A stretch of DNA of 64,000 nucleotides, from positions 372,001 to 436,000 of the forward strand of contig NZ_CAKZGO010000003.1 in the NCBI RefSeq assembly GCF_936916975.1, read 5' to 3'. The stretch comes from an uncultured Dongia sp. GTDB taxonomy: Bacteria > Pseudomonadota > Alphaproteobacteria > Dongiales > Dongiaceae. Position 1 is the first letter of the stretch. Each line of letters opens with the position of its first letter. This document shows positions 17,269 through 25,245 of the stretch, in pieces. The notes under the pieces were generated by a model. That model worked only from the letters and a program-made list of their open reading frames with translations. It was not told the DNA's origin and made no database searches. The position numbers and the translations under genes are program-made.

Positions 17269-17455
17269 TTGATCCACTCCCTTCCGAATTCAGCCGGCGA
17301 CCCATGCTAAACCGACATGGGGAAACCAGCCAGGCGACCTATATTATGATGGCGTGGTGACGAAACTAAAGCAATTGCCGCGTGTTGTCAGAACAGGCCG
17401 GTTTCCGCTATGTGAGGCGATACACCGATCCCCGGCCCCCTAAGGATGAGCCATC

Positions 17456-18061
17456 ATGTCAGTCCGTCGTCTCAGCAAAGTTGGAAGTCCGGTCCTTGCC
17501 GCGTTGCTGGCGGCAGGCCTCGCATGGGCTCCGGCATCTGCCCAGGACGCCAAGCCGGAAAGCACGGCCAGCATCGAGGCCGTGGCTTATCAGCCGATTC
17601 CCCCGGGCGCGCAGCTACAGACCCAGCCGGAGACCCAGAGCCAGATGGATGACGACGCCTGGCGGCAGGTCGATGCCGATCTGAAGTCCCGCGGCTATGG
17701 CCTGGGTGGCGATGGCGATCTGGTGGTGACGGTGGCGACCCAGTTGGTGGCGCGCCTCTCCGCCGACCGGCCCTTGAGCGACGTTAACGCCGAAAAGTCC
17801 GATCCCAAGAAGGCCAACCTCTTCAGCACGGGGGGCGGCACGCTCCTCAATCCGGAGGACCCGGTCAATACGACCGACCGGGTATTCCGCGTCAACTTGA
17901 CGGTCTATGACCGCCCGACTGGCCACTATATCTGGCGCGGGACCGCCGAGCGCAGCGACGCCGCCCTCGACGCCTCGACCGCCATGCGCGAAATGGTACC
18001 CGCCCTGCTCGACCATTTCGGCGAAACGGCGAGCGGCGTCACCATTCCGCTGACGCAGTAA
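17456..18061 (+). CDS. Secreted hypothetical protein, DUF4136-like
   Basis: 201 residues with a signal peptide (LAALLAAGLAWAPASAQDA). The mature part reads like the DUF4136 group of envelope proteins: a helical DAWRQVDADLKSRGYGLGG followed by strand-like DLVVTVATQLV, then RVFRVNLTVYDRPTGHYIWRGTAERS and a final helix with a predicted dimer or membrane contact. No lipobox cysteine is present, which differs from many DUF4136 lipoproteins. Start supported by AAGGATGA upstream. It lies back to back with the racemase-like gene and converges on the AEC transporter, leaving 6 bp between stops. Confidence 0.7.
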   Translation: MSVRRLSKVGSPVLAALLAAGLAWAPASAQDAKPESTASIEAVAYQPIPPGAQLQTQPETQSQMDDDAWRQVDADLKSRGYGLGGDGDLVVTVATQLVARLSADRPLSDVNAEKSDPKKANLFSTGGGTLLNPEDPVNTTDRVFRVNLTVYDRPTGHYIWRGTAERSDAALDASTAMREMVPALLDHFGETASGVTIPLTQ

Positions 18062-18067
18062 GCGCCA

Positions 18068-18949
18068 CTACAGCACGAAATAGAGCAGTACCGGCAGGGT
18101 CACGAAAGACAAGGCCGTGGTGATGACGACCATCGAAGCAACATCGGCCGGCTCGCGGTTGTAGTATTGCGCGAAGAGGTAGTTGAACACGGCCACCGGC
18201 ATGGTGCTCTGGATAATGAGAACACCGGTGGCAAGGTCGGATGCGCCGATGAAATGGCCGACCAGGAAACCTACCAGCGCACCGCCGCCCAGCCGCACCA
18301 ATGACAGCAGGAGATTTCGCGGCAGGCGCGTCACGCGCAGCTGCGCCAGCGACACGCCCAGCGCCAGCAGCATCAGCGGAATGGTGAGGCCGCCCAGCAG
18401 CTGCAGGGTATTGCCGATATAGGCCGGCAGCTGCCAGCCAAAGGACAGTACGACCAGCGCAAAGATGATGGCGTAGATCAGCGGCATGCGCAGCAGGCGC
18501 ATGAAGCTGAAGCTGCCGGAAGCCAGCGACATGCCGATGGTGAACTGCGCCGTGATGGAAATCGCGAAGAACACGACGGCAAAGGCGAGGCCCTCATTGC
18601 CGAAGGCAAACAAAGCGAGCGGCAAACCCATATTGCCCGTATTGGGAAAGATAAGGGCCGGCAGGTAGGAGTGGTTTGGCAGTCGCATCGCTTTGAGGAC
18701 GATGAGGCCAATGATGAGAAATCCGCCAAAGCAAAGCGCGGTCAGGCCCGCCATTTCGATGAGCGCACCCGTCTCCACATGGATACGCGTCAGCGCATCG
18801 GCGGCGAGCGCCGGGGTCCCGATATTGGTCACCAATTGCGTGATGAAGCGGTTATCGAAAGTCTGTCCGGATCGGGCCCAGATGAAACCAATGGCCGGCA
18901 CCACCAGCACCGGCAGGATGATGGCGGCAAGTTGTTGCAGCAGATCCAT
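18068..18949 (-). CDS. AEC-family transporter (auxin efflux carrier-like permease)
   Basis: An inner-membrane permease of 293 residues with about ten hydrophobic segments. Family hallmarks include FPNTGNMGLPLALFAFG near the middle and the C-terminal IIQSTMPVAVFNYLFAQ half. Bacterial AEC proteins export or import small organic acids (for example malate or malonate); the substrate here is not evident. The ORF could start further upstream, but ATG at 18949 has AGAGGTG 8 nt ahead and begins with the first membrane segment. It is divergent from the AruI-like decarboxylase gene. Confidence 0.9.
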   Translation of the reverse strand: MDLLQQLAAIILPVLVVPAIGFIWARSGQTFDNRFITQLVTNIGTPALAADALTRIHVETGALIEMAGLTALCFGGFLIIGLIVLKAMRLPNHSYLPALIFPNTGNMGLPLALFAFGNEGLAFAVVFFAISITAQFTIGMSLASGSFSFMRLLRMPLIYAIIFALVVLSFGWQLPAYIGNTLQLLGGLTIPLMLLALGVSLAQLRVTRLPRNLLLSLVRLGGGALVGFLVGHFIGASDLATGVLIIQSTMPVAVFNYLFAQYYNREPADVASMVVITTALSFVTLPVLLYFVL

Positions 18950-19098
18950 GAAACGCACCTCTGGTGTCATTTCTAGCCGGAAAGGACGCGCCACGTCTAT
19001 TGCTGCATACAGCGGCAATCGGCTAAAGTCCGCCGCCAATTCGGAGCCGCCGCAATGGGATGAGCGCGGTTCTGCGACAGACTCAGTCAGGGGATATG

Positions 19099-20691
19099 AT
19101 GGGTGCCAATCAGATAGGCGGTCATGCCGCCATTGCCTTGCTCGAAACCTATGGCGTCGACACCGTGTTCGGGATTCCCGGTGTGCACACGCTTGATCTT
19201 TATCGGGGGCTTGCCGATCGCAAGATGCGCCATATTGGTGTGCGCCACGAGCAAGGTGCGGGCTTCATGGCCGATGGCTATGCGCGGGCCTCTGGTAAGC
19301 CAGGCGTTGCCTGCTTAATCACCGGTCCCGGCCTGATGAATGCGGCGACGCCGATCGGCCAGGCCTATTCCGATTCCGTGCCCGTCCTTATCCTGTGCAG
19401 CGTCAACGCGACCGGCGACCTCGGCAAGGGGCGCGGGCGCCTGCATGAAATCACCGACCAGCGTGCGGCCATCGCACCCCTGACCGGTTTCAGCCAGACC
19501 GTAAAGACGGCGGCCGAATTGCCGCAAGCGATGGCGGATGCCTACAAGCTGTTCGAGACCGGCAGGCCGCGCCCGGTCGTGCTTGAGTTCCCGCTCGATA
19601 TGCTGGCAGCCGCCGCCGATGTGGGCCAGCCGAAGCGCCAGACCGCCCAGCGCCCGAAGGCAAGCTCCGCCGATATCGCCGCCGCCATCGCGCTTATCGA
19701 CAATGCCAAGGCGCCGATCGTCATCGCCGGCGGCGGCACGGTCGATTGCGCGGCTGAGGTGAAGGCCTTTGTCGAGAAGTCGGGGGCGCTCTGCGTCACC
19801 ACCACGGCGGGCAAGGGCGTGCTGCCGCACAGCCACGCACAGAGCCTGGGCAGCACCCTGCTGCTGCCGGCCACCCAGAAGCTGCTGGAACATGCCGATC
19901 TCGTTATCGCCGTGGGCACCGAGATGGCGGAGACGGATTCCTGGGTCGACCGCCTGACCCTGGGCGGCAAGCTCATCCGCATCGATCTCGATGCCTATAC
20001 ACTGACCCGCGATTACAAACCGAGCGTCGGCCTGCTGGCCGATGCCGGGCCGACCTTGAAGGCGCTGTCCGACGGGATCAAGGCCGGCCGCAAGCCGGAC
20101 CTTGCCACCGCATCCGAACTGCGCGGGTCGATCCGCGCCGACCTCACTCCCTTGCAGCAAAAGCATGTGAAGGTGCTGGACGCCCTGCGCGAAGCCTTGC
20201 CCGCCAATGGCATCGTGGTCAGCGACATGACCCAGATCGCCTATACCGGCAATTTCACCTTCCCCTTCGAAGGCCCGCGCGGTTGGTTCCACCCCTGCGG
20301 CTTCGGCACGCTGGGCTATGCCCTGCCCGCCGCGATTGGCGCCAAGATCGCCTGCCCCGAGAAGCCCGTGGTGGCGCTGGCCGGCGATGGCGGCTTCATG
20401 TTCACCGTGCAGGATCTGGGGACGGCGGTCGAACAGGGCCTGGCCCTGCCCATCATCGTCTGGAACAACGATGCCTTCGGCCAGATCGCCAAGGACATGA
20501 TCGAACTCGATATCCCGGAACTAGGCGTGAAGCCGCGCAACCCGGATTACCAGGCCCTGGCTTTGGCCTTCGGCGCCAAGGCGGTGAAGCCAGGCAGCCT
20601 TGGCGAGTTCAAGGCGGCGATCGAGCAGGCCCTCAAGGCCGACGGCCCGACCCTTATCGAGGTGCATGAGCAGGCAAGCTATCTCGGCTGA
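19099..20691 (+). CDS. Thiamine-diphosphate enzyme, probable 5-guanidino-2-oxopentanoate decarboxylase (AruI-like)
   Basis: 530 residues with the three domains of the acetolactate synthase superfamily. The catalytic Glu lies in RHEQGAGFMADGYAR (about residues 49-63) and the ThDP/Mg site in GDGGFMFTVQDLGTA...WNNDAFG (about 432-465). The N-terminal GVDTVFGIPGVHTLDLYRGL is typical of AruI, which decarboxylates 2-ketoarginine to 4-guanidinobutanal in arginine transaminase breakdown. ALS-like activity cannot be excluded. No small regulatory subunit follows. ATG at 19099 has AGGGGA 4 nt upstream; an ATG one codon earlier is also possible. The dadA gene 4 kb away could supply a 2-oxo acid, but they are not an operon. 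Confidence 0.78.
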   Translation: MGANQIGGHAAIALLETYGVDTVFGIPGVHTLDLYRGLADRKMRHIGVRHEQGAGFMADGYARASGKPGVACLITGPGLMNAATPIGQAYSDSVPVLILCSVNATGDLGKGRGRLHEITDQRAAIAPLTGFSQTVKTAAELPQAMADAYKLFETGRPRPVVLEFPLDMLAAAADVGQPKRQTAQRPKASSADIAAAIALIDNAKAPIVIAGGGTVDCAAEVKAFVEKSGALCVTTTAGKGVLPHSHAQSLGSTLLLPATQKLLEHADLVIAVGTEMAETDSWVDRLTLGGKLIRIDLDAYTLTRDYKPSVGLLADAGPTLKALSDGIKAGRKPDLATASELRGSIRADLTPLQQKHVKVLDALREALPANGIVVSDMTQIAYTGNFTFPFEGPRGWFHPCGFGTLGYALPAAIGAKIACPEKPVVALAGDGGFMFTVQDLGTAVEQGLALPIIVWNNDAFGQIAKDMIELDIPELGVKPRNPDYQALALAFGAKAVKPGSLGEFKAAIEQALKADGPTLIEVHEQASYLG

Positions 20692-20701
20692 TCTGCTGGG
20701 G

Positions 20702-21697
20702 TCACTCGTTCGGCCATATACGATAGCGTTCGAGAAGATCGTAAGCAGGTCCTGATATTCGAGTTGCCGCGTTGCTGGTCGAGCCGCCAGCCACATGGAT
20801 GCCGACAGCAATGCGCTGCTCGCCGAACACGGCAAGCACGGGACCACCGCTCATGCCGCCGCCAGCATCACAATCGTAGAATACACGCCCTTCATTGATG
20901 GCCAGGACCCTGCCGCGCGCGCCATACATGGCATAGCCTTCAAGGTCGAGAGGATAGCCGAACAGATTTACGGCCATGTTGGCGAATTTGGCGTCTTCGT
21001 AATCGGCAAATCCCAGCCAGCCAGTCTGGTTGCCAAGTGAATGTTCCAGCCTCAAAACGGCGAAATCGAGTGGGCTACCTGGCTCGGCCGACTTGTTCCA
21101 GCCATCCGATAATTTTCCCGCGACGACGCGATGCCATCCGCCATGCGCGTTCTGGCCGTCATATGCCAGGGCGAAATCCATGCGTTGCGTCTTGCCGGCC
21201 TGAGGATGCAGAAGGTTATGAGCCGCCGTCGCGAGGGTTTGTGGCCCGATCAGCCAAGCCGTTCCATAGCGCAGAATCCCGTCTTCCGGCAGGATTCGCA
21301 GAAGACCGATGCTGCGCACGGGAATGCGTGTCGTATCTGGGATCAGCTGCCGCTCATCGGCGCCAATCACATTCTGTAGATTCAGCCTCTTTTTCGGAGA
21401 GCGGTCGTCGGGCAAAGGCTTTTCTTGCGATCCCTGGTGCCGCGCTCGACTGCGGGATTCCGTCAGCTGTGATCGCAATATCTCTTCAAAGGTGGAGCCA
21501 CCGTTGGTCGCCATGAGAAAGCTGCCACGAAACCGACCGCTACGCACCATCACCTGGCTGGAATCCACTCCATCGTGCAGGGTATCGACGGGCATCGATT
21601 TTGCGGCAGATGATTCTTTATGAAGCTCGACGCTTGCCCACTCCGTCTTCGACGGTTTTTTCCGTGGCAATACCTTTGCCCGAGCAGTGGGCGGCAT
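20702..21697 (-). CDS. Trypsin-like (S1/V8-type) serine protease without signal peptide
   Basis: 331 residues. The C-terminal 200 form a chymotrypsin-fold protease: H160 in LATAAHNLL, D211 in PLDFAVLRL and S283 in GGMSGGPVLAV. The fold resembles glutamyl endopeptidases. The first 120 residues are polar, Lys/Arg/Ser-rich and probably disordered, with no signal peptide or membrane segment. The protein is therefore cytosolic or exported by a non-Sec route. The start has a strong AGAGGAGG. It lies 45 bp downstream of a lipoprotein gene on the same strand, which suggests a two-gene unit. The substrate is unknown. Confidence 0.85.
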   Translation of the reverse strand: MPPTARAKVLPRKKPSKTEWASVELHKESSAAKSMPVDTLHDGVDSSQVMVRSGRFRGSFLMATNGGSTFEEILRSQLTESRSRARHQGSQEKPLPDDRSPKKRLNLQNVIGADERQLIPDTTRIPVRSIGLLRILPEDGILRYGTAWLIGPQTLATAAHNLLHPQAGKTQRMDFALAYDGQNAHGGWHRVVAGKLSDGWNKSAEPGSPLDFAVLRLEHSLGNQTGWLGFADYEDAKFANMAVNLFGYPLDLEGYAMYGARGRVLAINEGRVFYDCDAGGGMSGGPVLAVFGEQRIAVGIHVAGGSTSNAATRISGPAYDLLERYRIWPNE

Positions 21698-21742
21698 GGC
21701 GTCCTCCTCTGAAAATACGCAGCGTGGTGACTACCCTTTGGC

Positions 21743-22948
21743 TCAGTTGCCCGGGGCGGGCAACGGCACAGGATCTATTGTCAAACCGCCGTCACCTCCC
21801 GGCCCCGGAGGCGATGGCGGCTTCGGCGCATTCTTGTCCGCCTCGATCCTCTGCTCTATCGCTCGAGTGAGAGTCTCCGAATGCGGATAGACTGTCAGCG
21901 TGATCGCCGCATAGCTTGACTTGACGCTCCCACCCGGGACGTTGTTCTGAAACTTCATCGTCGTCTCGCTGAGTGCCTGCTGCGACTTGTTCAACTCAGC
22001 AGTCGAATCAGCCAGTTCCTTTTGCTTATCGACGATCGACTTCTGTCCCGTTAGTTGCTCGGTAGCGCCGGAAACCAGTGCTCCCGGAATCGCGCCGATA
22101 GTTTTGACGAGCCCAAGCGCCTCGGAACCGCGCTTGATTTCATATTTGTCCAGCATGCCGTCGGTAATTCCGATTGTGATGTCCTGGTCCGCAAGAATTG
22201 TGGTGGGCACGGGGATCGCGACAATCTCGCGGGAAGGGATGTTGACGGCTTTCGAGGCGAACGGCGCACCGTCAACATCGACACGGATGAGGCGCGTGGT
22301 TATGGTCCGCACACATAGCCCATCACGACATGCCTTGAGGTCCAGATGCTGCAGCGGCTGCGTGGCATGCGAGCCGTCCGGCATCGCGACAGAAAGAACG
22401 ACCTTGGGCACCGAGAGTGCGGCATGGGTGGCGCCGGCAAAGGCCTGGGTCGCGCGCCCAAACGCCGCCGCAATACCGCGGTTCACGCGCTCCAGATCAG
22501 TGGGATTGAGCGGATCCAGGCTGTCTTCATAGACGATGACCTGTTCGGCGAGCGTGGTGGCGCGACCATTCTGAAAGGCGAACTTGGCTGCCGCCTTGGC
22601 GGCCTCCGTAACGATCTCCTGCAGTTTCGCGTCAGAGTTGCTGGTAATGGTCTTGAGGAAAGCGGTCTGCGGATCGACAGTCACTTTCACGTCCTCATCA
22701 TTGAAGACGGATAGATCGATACGGGCCACCAGGGCGCCAGGATCGGTATCCGCAACCATCTGTGCAGGTTCGATCGTTAGGCCAACACCCTTCGCGTCAG
22801 CGAACACGCGTACCGGCACCAAGCCTTTGGGCAGCGCATAGCCGAAACCGCTCGCCTCGCTATCATCGCGTGGGACAGAGGAAATCGTGGCACAGGCGGA
22901 TACCATGGCGGATACCATCAGCATGACCAAGACGATCAAAGCACGCAT
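21743..22948 (-). CDS. Hypothetical lipoprotein upstream of the trypsin-like protease
   Basis: 401 residues with a lipoprotein signal (MRALIVLVMLMVSAMVSAC, lipobox VSAC at residues 16-19). The body has long mixed beta/alpha regions without a recognisable domain, a helical stretch around KQKELADSTAELNKSQQALS (about residues 300-320), and a Pro/Gly-rich tail (PPSPPGPGGDGG). It probably sits at the outer membrane, periplasmic side. It shares direction with the protease gene 45 bp downstream. A role as anchor, substrate or regulator of the protease is inference. Upstream is a 334-bp gap. Confidence 0.75.
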   Translation of the reverse strand: MRALIVLVMLMVSAMVSACATISSVPRDDSEASGFGYALPKGLVPVRVFADAKGVGLTIEPAQMVADTDPGALVARIDLSVFNDEDVKVTVDPQTAFLKTITSNSDAKLQEIVTEAAKAAAKFAFQNGRATTLAEQVIVYEDSLDPLNPTDLERVNRGIAAAFGRATQAFAGATHAALSVPKVVLSVAMPDGSHATQPLQHLDLKACRDGLCVRTITTRLIRVDVDGAPFASKAVNIPSREIVAIPVPTTILADQDITIGITDGMLDKYEIKRGSEALGLVKTIGAIPGALVSGATEQLTGQKSIVDKQKELADSTAELNKSQQALSETTMKFQNNVPGGSVKSSYAAITLTVYPHSETLTRAIEQRIEADKNAPKPPSPPGPGGDGGLTIDPVPLPAPGN

Positions 22949-23282
22949 CGGTTCCTCCCGCAGCGATCACAGGGGATACTTATTTAGGTTGTTGTTTAAA
23001 AGAGTACACCTCTATTGGTTGCCTTTCAATCGTCAGGTGTTCGACGCGCGTTGATATCCGGGACGGAATCGCCGAATTTATTCGGCAATTGACCCGGCAG
23101 TATTTTCCCCCGAATCCGGGGCCGGGCTCGATTCGTTAATCACTTATTATGAGGCAAGGGGTCTAATCGCCACAACGACTCGTCGAACGGGCATCAACGA
23201 CCCCAACATCCTGTGATGATTCACTTATGGCATGGGGCTTGCTGAGGATGACGCGGTCAACCGTTCGATCAAGGAGATGGCT
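22949..23282. other. 334-bp gap with two small hairpins, no gene seen
   Basis: The stretch between the divergent lipoprotein and the 90-residue gene is AT-richer than its surroundings. It holds two small inverted repeats: GCCGAA-TTTA-TTCGGC at 23071-23086 and CCCCG-AATC-CGGGG at about 23108-23121. It probably carries the promoters of both neighbours. I see no convincing coding frame or RNA gene. Confidence 0.5.
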
Positions 23283-23555
23283 ATGGAAACCGCATTGGCA
23301 CAAGGGCAGAACATGAGCGCGCCCCCCGTTACCGACGAAGATCAGCGCAAGCTGTGCTTCGATATGTTCAACAGCTTCTGGGAAGACGCCTTCAACAAGG
23401 GCGTCCCGTTCGACACCATCGGCACCATGTCGATTTCGGCGGCTTTGTTCGCCCTGGTCGCCAAGCATGGCACCGAGACGACGGCGGAATTCGTCCAGGA
23501 CCTGGCGAAGAGCATCCTCGAAGATCAGTTCACGAGCCCTCGCAAAGACAACTGA
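23283..23555 (+). CDS. Small acidic hypothetical protein (90 residues)
   Basis: Begins at ATG 23283, 6 nt after AAGGAG, as METALAQGQNMSAPP. The body looks helical and mildly acidic (RKLCFDMFNSFWEDAFNKG, TAEFVQDLAKSILEDQF) with one cysteine, and no signal peptide or membrane segment. I recognise no family. The strong ribosome-binding site, the codon use like neighbouring genes and the isolated position support a real gene. Earlier in-frame start codons would add up to 17 residues but lack a ribosome-binding site. Confidence 0.65.
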   Translation: METALAQGQNMSAPPVTDEDQRKLCFDMFNSFWEDAFNKGVPFDTIGTMSISAALFALVAKHGTETTAEFVQDLAKSILEDQFTSPRKDN

Positions 23556-23759
23556 GCTGCCGAAGCCCGTCCTCGGCTCATCCGAGGACAGCATCGGTGA
23601 ATCAGTAGCCGTCGCCAGCATTGGCGTCGGGCCGGGATATTTTTGCCTAGCGGGGAGCCCAAAAGGTCTCGGAAGAGCGTATGTGACCGCCGTCACGCCC
23701 GCCCTTTTCCGCACGCCGTCGTGGTTGCGCGGACGGCCAAGATCGGCAATTCTCCGGCC

Positions 23760-24287
23760 ATGTTGAAACAGCGATTCCTCCCCCTCCTCCTCGCCGCATC
23801 CCTGCTGATTGCGGCCGCCCCCTCCTTTGCTCCGCAGCATGCCTGGGCCGCACCGGCGGACCTCCAGGAGATCCTCAAGATGGAGCTCGAAGGGGACAAG
23901 GTCGGCGCCTATCTCAAGCTCAAGGAAATAGCGCCGCAGGGCGACCCCGAGGCGCAGTACAAGCTCGGCGGCTATTACCAGTATGGCTGGGCGAGCCCCG
24001 CCAATTTCAAGCTGGCGCGGGAATGGTACGGCCGTGCGGCGGCTCAAGGGCACCCGGATGCCATGCTGGGCCTCGCCATTATGGACACCCAGGGCCAGGG
24101 CGGCCCGGCCAGCAACAAATCCGCCTTCACCTGGCTAACGATCGCCGCCTCGATCTTCAAGGAGCCGGAGATCGTCAAGACGGTGGCGGGCCTCCGCAAC
24201 AAGCTCAAAAGCGAGCTGTCGACCGCCGACCTCAATGCGGCGTTAGCCGAGGCCGTCGCGTTCCAGCCGGTCCAAGAACAACACTGA
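23760..24287 (+). CDS. Periplasmic Sel1-repeat protein
   Basis: 175 residues with a Sec signal (MLKQRFLPLLLAASLLIAAA, cleavage near AWA-AP). Two Sel1-type repeats follow: EAQYKLGGYYQYGW...ANFKLAREWYGRAAAQGH (about residues 64-98) and PDAMLGLAIMDTQGQGG...AFTWLTIAAS. Sel1 repeats are TPR-like helical hairpins that mediate protein binding. No enzymatic domain is present. The ATG at 23760 is the first that gives a good signal peptide; the frame stays open 39 codons upstream, without a good start. A cupin gene follows 29 bp later. Confidence 0.8.
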   Translation: MLKQRFLPLLLAASLLIAAAPSFAPQHAWAAPADLQEILKMELEGDKVGAYLKLKEIAPQGDPEAQYKLGGYYQYGWASPANFKLAREWYGRAAAQGHPDAMLGLAIMDTQGQGGPASNKSAFTWLTIAASIFKEPEIVKTVAGLRNKLKSELSTADLNAALAEAVAFQPVQEQH

Positions 24288-24316
24288 TCCCCCTACTTTC
24301 CGCCCAGGAGCTTTCC

Positions 24317-24667
24317 ATGATCAAACGCCTTGCCAACACTGCCGGGATCACTTCGGCGGCCCTTGAAGATTGGGGCAAGGTCGCGGAACCGTTGGGCGAG
24401 CCGGTGGCGCAGTTGCGCGGCACCTCACCCACCGACAAGGGCAAGGAGCCTGATTTCGGCATCTGGGAATGCAGCCCCGGCAAATGGAACCGGCAGATCC
24501 GCAAAGCGGAGTTCGCCCATTTCATCAGCGGCCGCGCGACCTTCCACGCCAAGAGCGGCCAGGTGGTCGAGATCAATGCCGGCGACGCCCTCTACTTCCC
24601 CGCCGAAAGCCTCGGCGTGTGGGATATCCATGAGACGGTCAGGAAGACATATATCCTGCTGCCGTAG
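24317..24667 (+). CDS. Small cupin-domain protein (DUF861 type)
   Basis: 116 residues forming a single cupin barrel: GIWECSPGKWNRQIRKAEFAHFISGRAT then VVEINAGDALYFPAESLGVWDIHE. The Trp-rich C-terminal half and the GDALYFP loop match the DUF861 cupins related to the EutQ and ureidoglycine aminohydrolase families. The typical cluster of several histidine metal ligands is reduced, so metal binding is uncertain. Start chosen at 24317, 6 nt after AGGAG. Function not known. Confidence 0.82.
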   Translation: MIKRLANTAGITSAALEDWGKVAEPLGEPVAQLRGTSPTDKGKEPDFGIWECSPGKWNRQIRKAEFAHFISGRATFHAKSGQVVEINAGDALYFPAESLGVWDIHETVRKTYILLP

Positions 24668-24676
24668 AGTGGCGGC

Positions 24677-25237
24677 TTAGCTGCACTTCTTGTCAATGAC
24701 AGCCGCTAGCTCTTGCTGAGTGGTCGTTCGGCCGAATTTTTTTTCGTGCATTTCACGAATAGATTTTGCGAGGTCGCAGCCACCACTTTGGGCCGTCGTC
24801 GCAACCGCGCCCAGATAGGCCGACTGATTGTCGGGGTCAAGGGCGATTACCCTGATGTAGTCTAGACTTGCCATTGTGTAGGTGGACATCGCCAAGAACC
24901 GGTCGACGCCATCGCTCTGTTGCAACTGCAAGCCAAGCTTGGCATTGGAGTTTGCTCTCATCAGATAGGCGTCGGTATTTTTTTCATCTTGTTTGATGAC
25001 CACGTCATAAAACGGGATAGCGGCACGGGGATTGTCGTCCGAGAAATTTGCAGCTCCCGCGGCCATCAGAGCCTCAATTCGCTGACTACTTGTTATTTGT
25101 CTCTGGTCCAGCAGAGACAAACAGTTCTCGACCGTCAAACCTCCACAGAGTCCGGGGGCTGGTTCGGCCATCGACGACTCTCTCTGCGCGGCGCAGGCCG
25201 TCAGCAGCAATAGTACAGGCAATAGCATTTTCATCAT
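24677..25237 (-). CDS. Lipoprotein with TPR-like region
   Basis: 186 residues with a short lipoprotein signal (MMKMLLPVLLLLTAC, lipobox LTAC). The mature part reads as tetratricopeptide-like helices: ALMAAGAANFSDDNPRAAIPF, DAYLMRANSNAKLGL and SLDYIRVIALDPDNQSAYLG. Four cysteines remain, at LCGG, NCLS, GGCD and the C-terminal KKCS. AAGGGG lies 7 nt ahead of ATG 25237; the next ATG is also possible. It follows the M20 peptidase gene by 8 bp and is probably co-transcribed with it. Confidence 0.78.
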   Translation of the reverse strand: MMKMLLPVLLLLTACAAQRESSMAEPAPGLCGGLTVENCLSLLDQRQITSSQRIEALMAAGAANFSDDNPRAAIPFYDVVIKQDEKNTDAYLMRANSNAKLGLQLQQSDGVDRFLAMSTYTMASLDYIRVIALDPDNQSAYLGAVATTAQSGGCDLAKSIREMHEKKFGRTTTQQELAAVIDKKCS

Positions 25238-25245
25238 CTTGCCCC

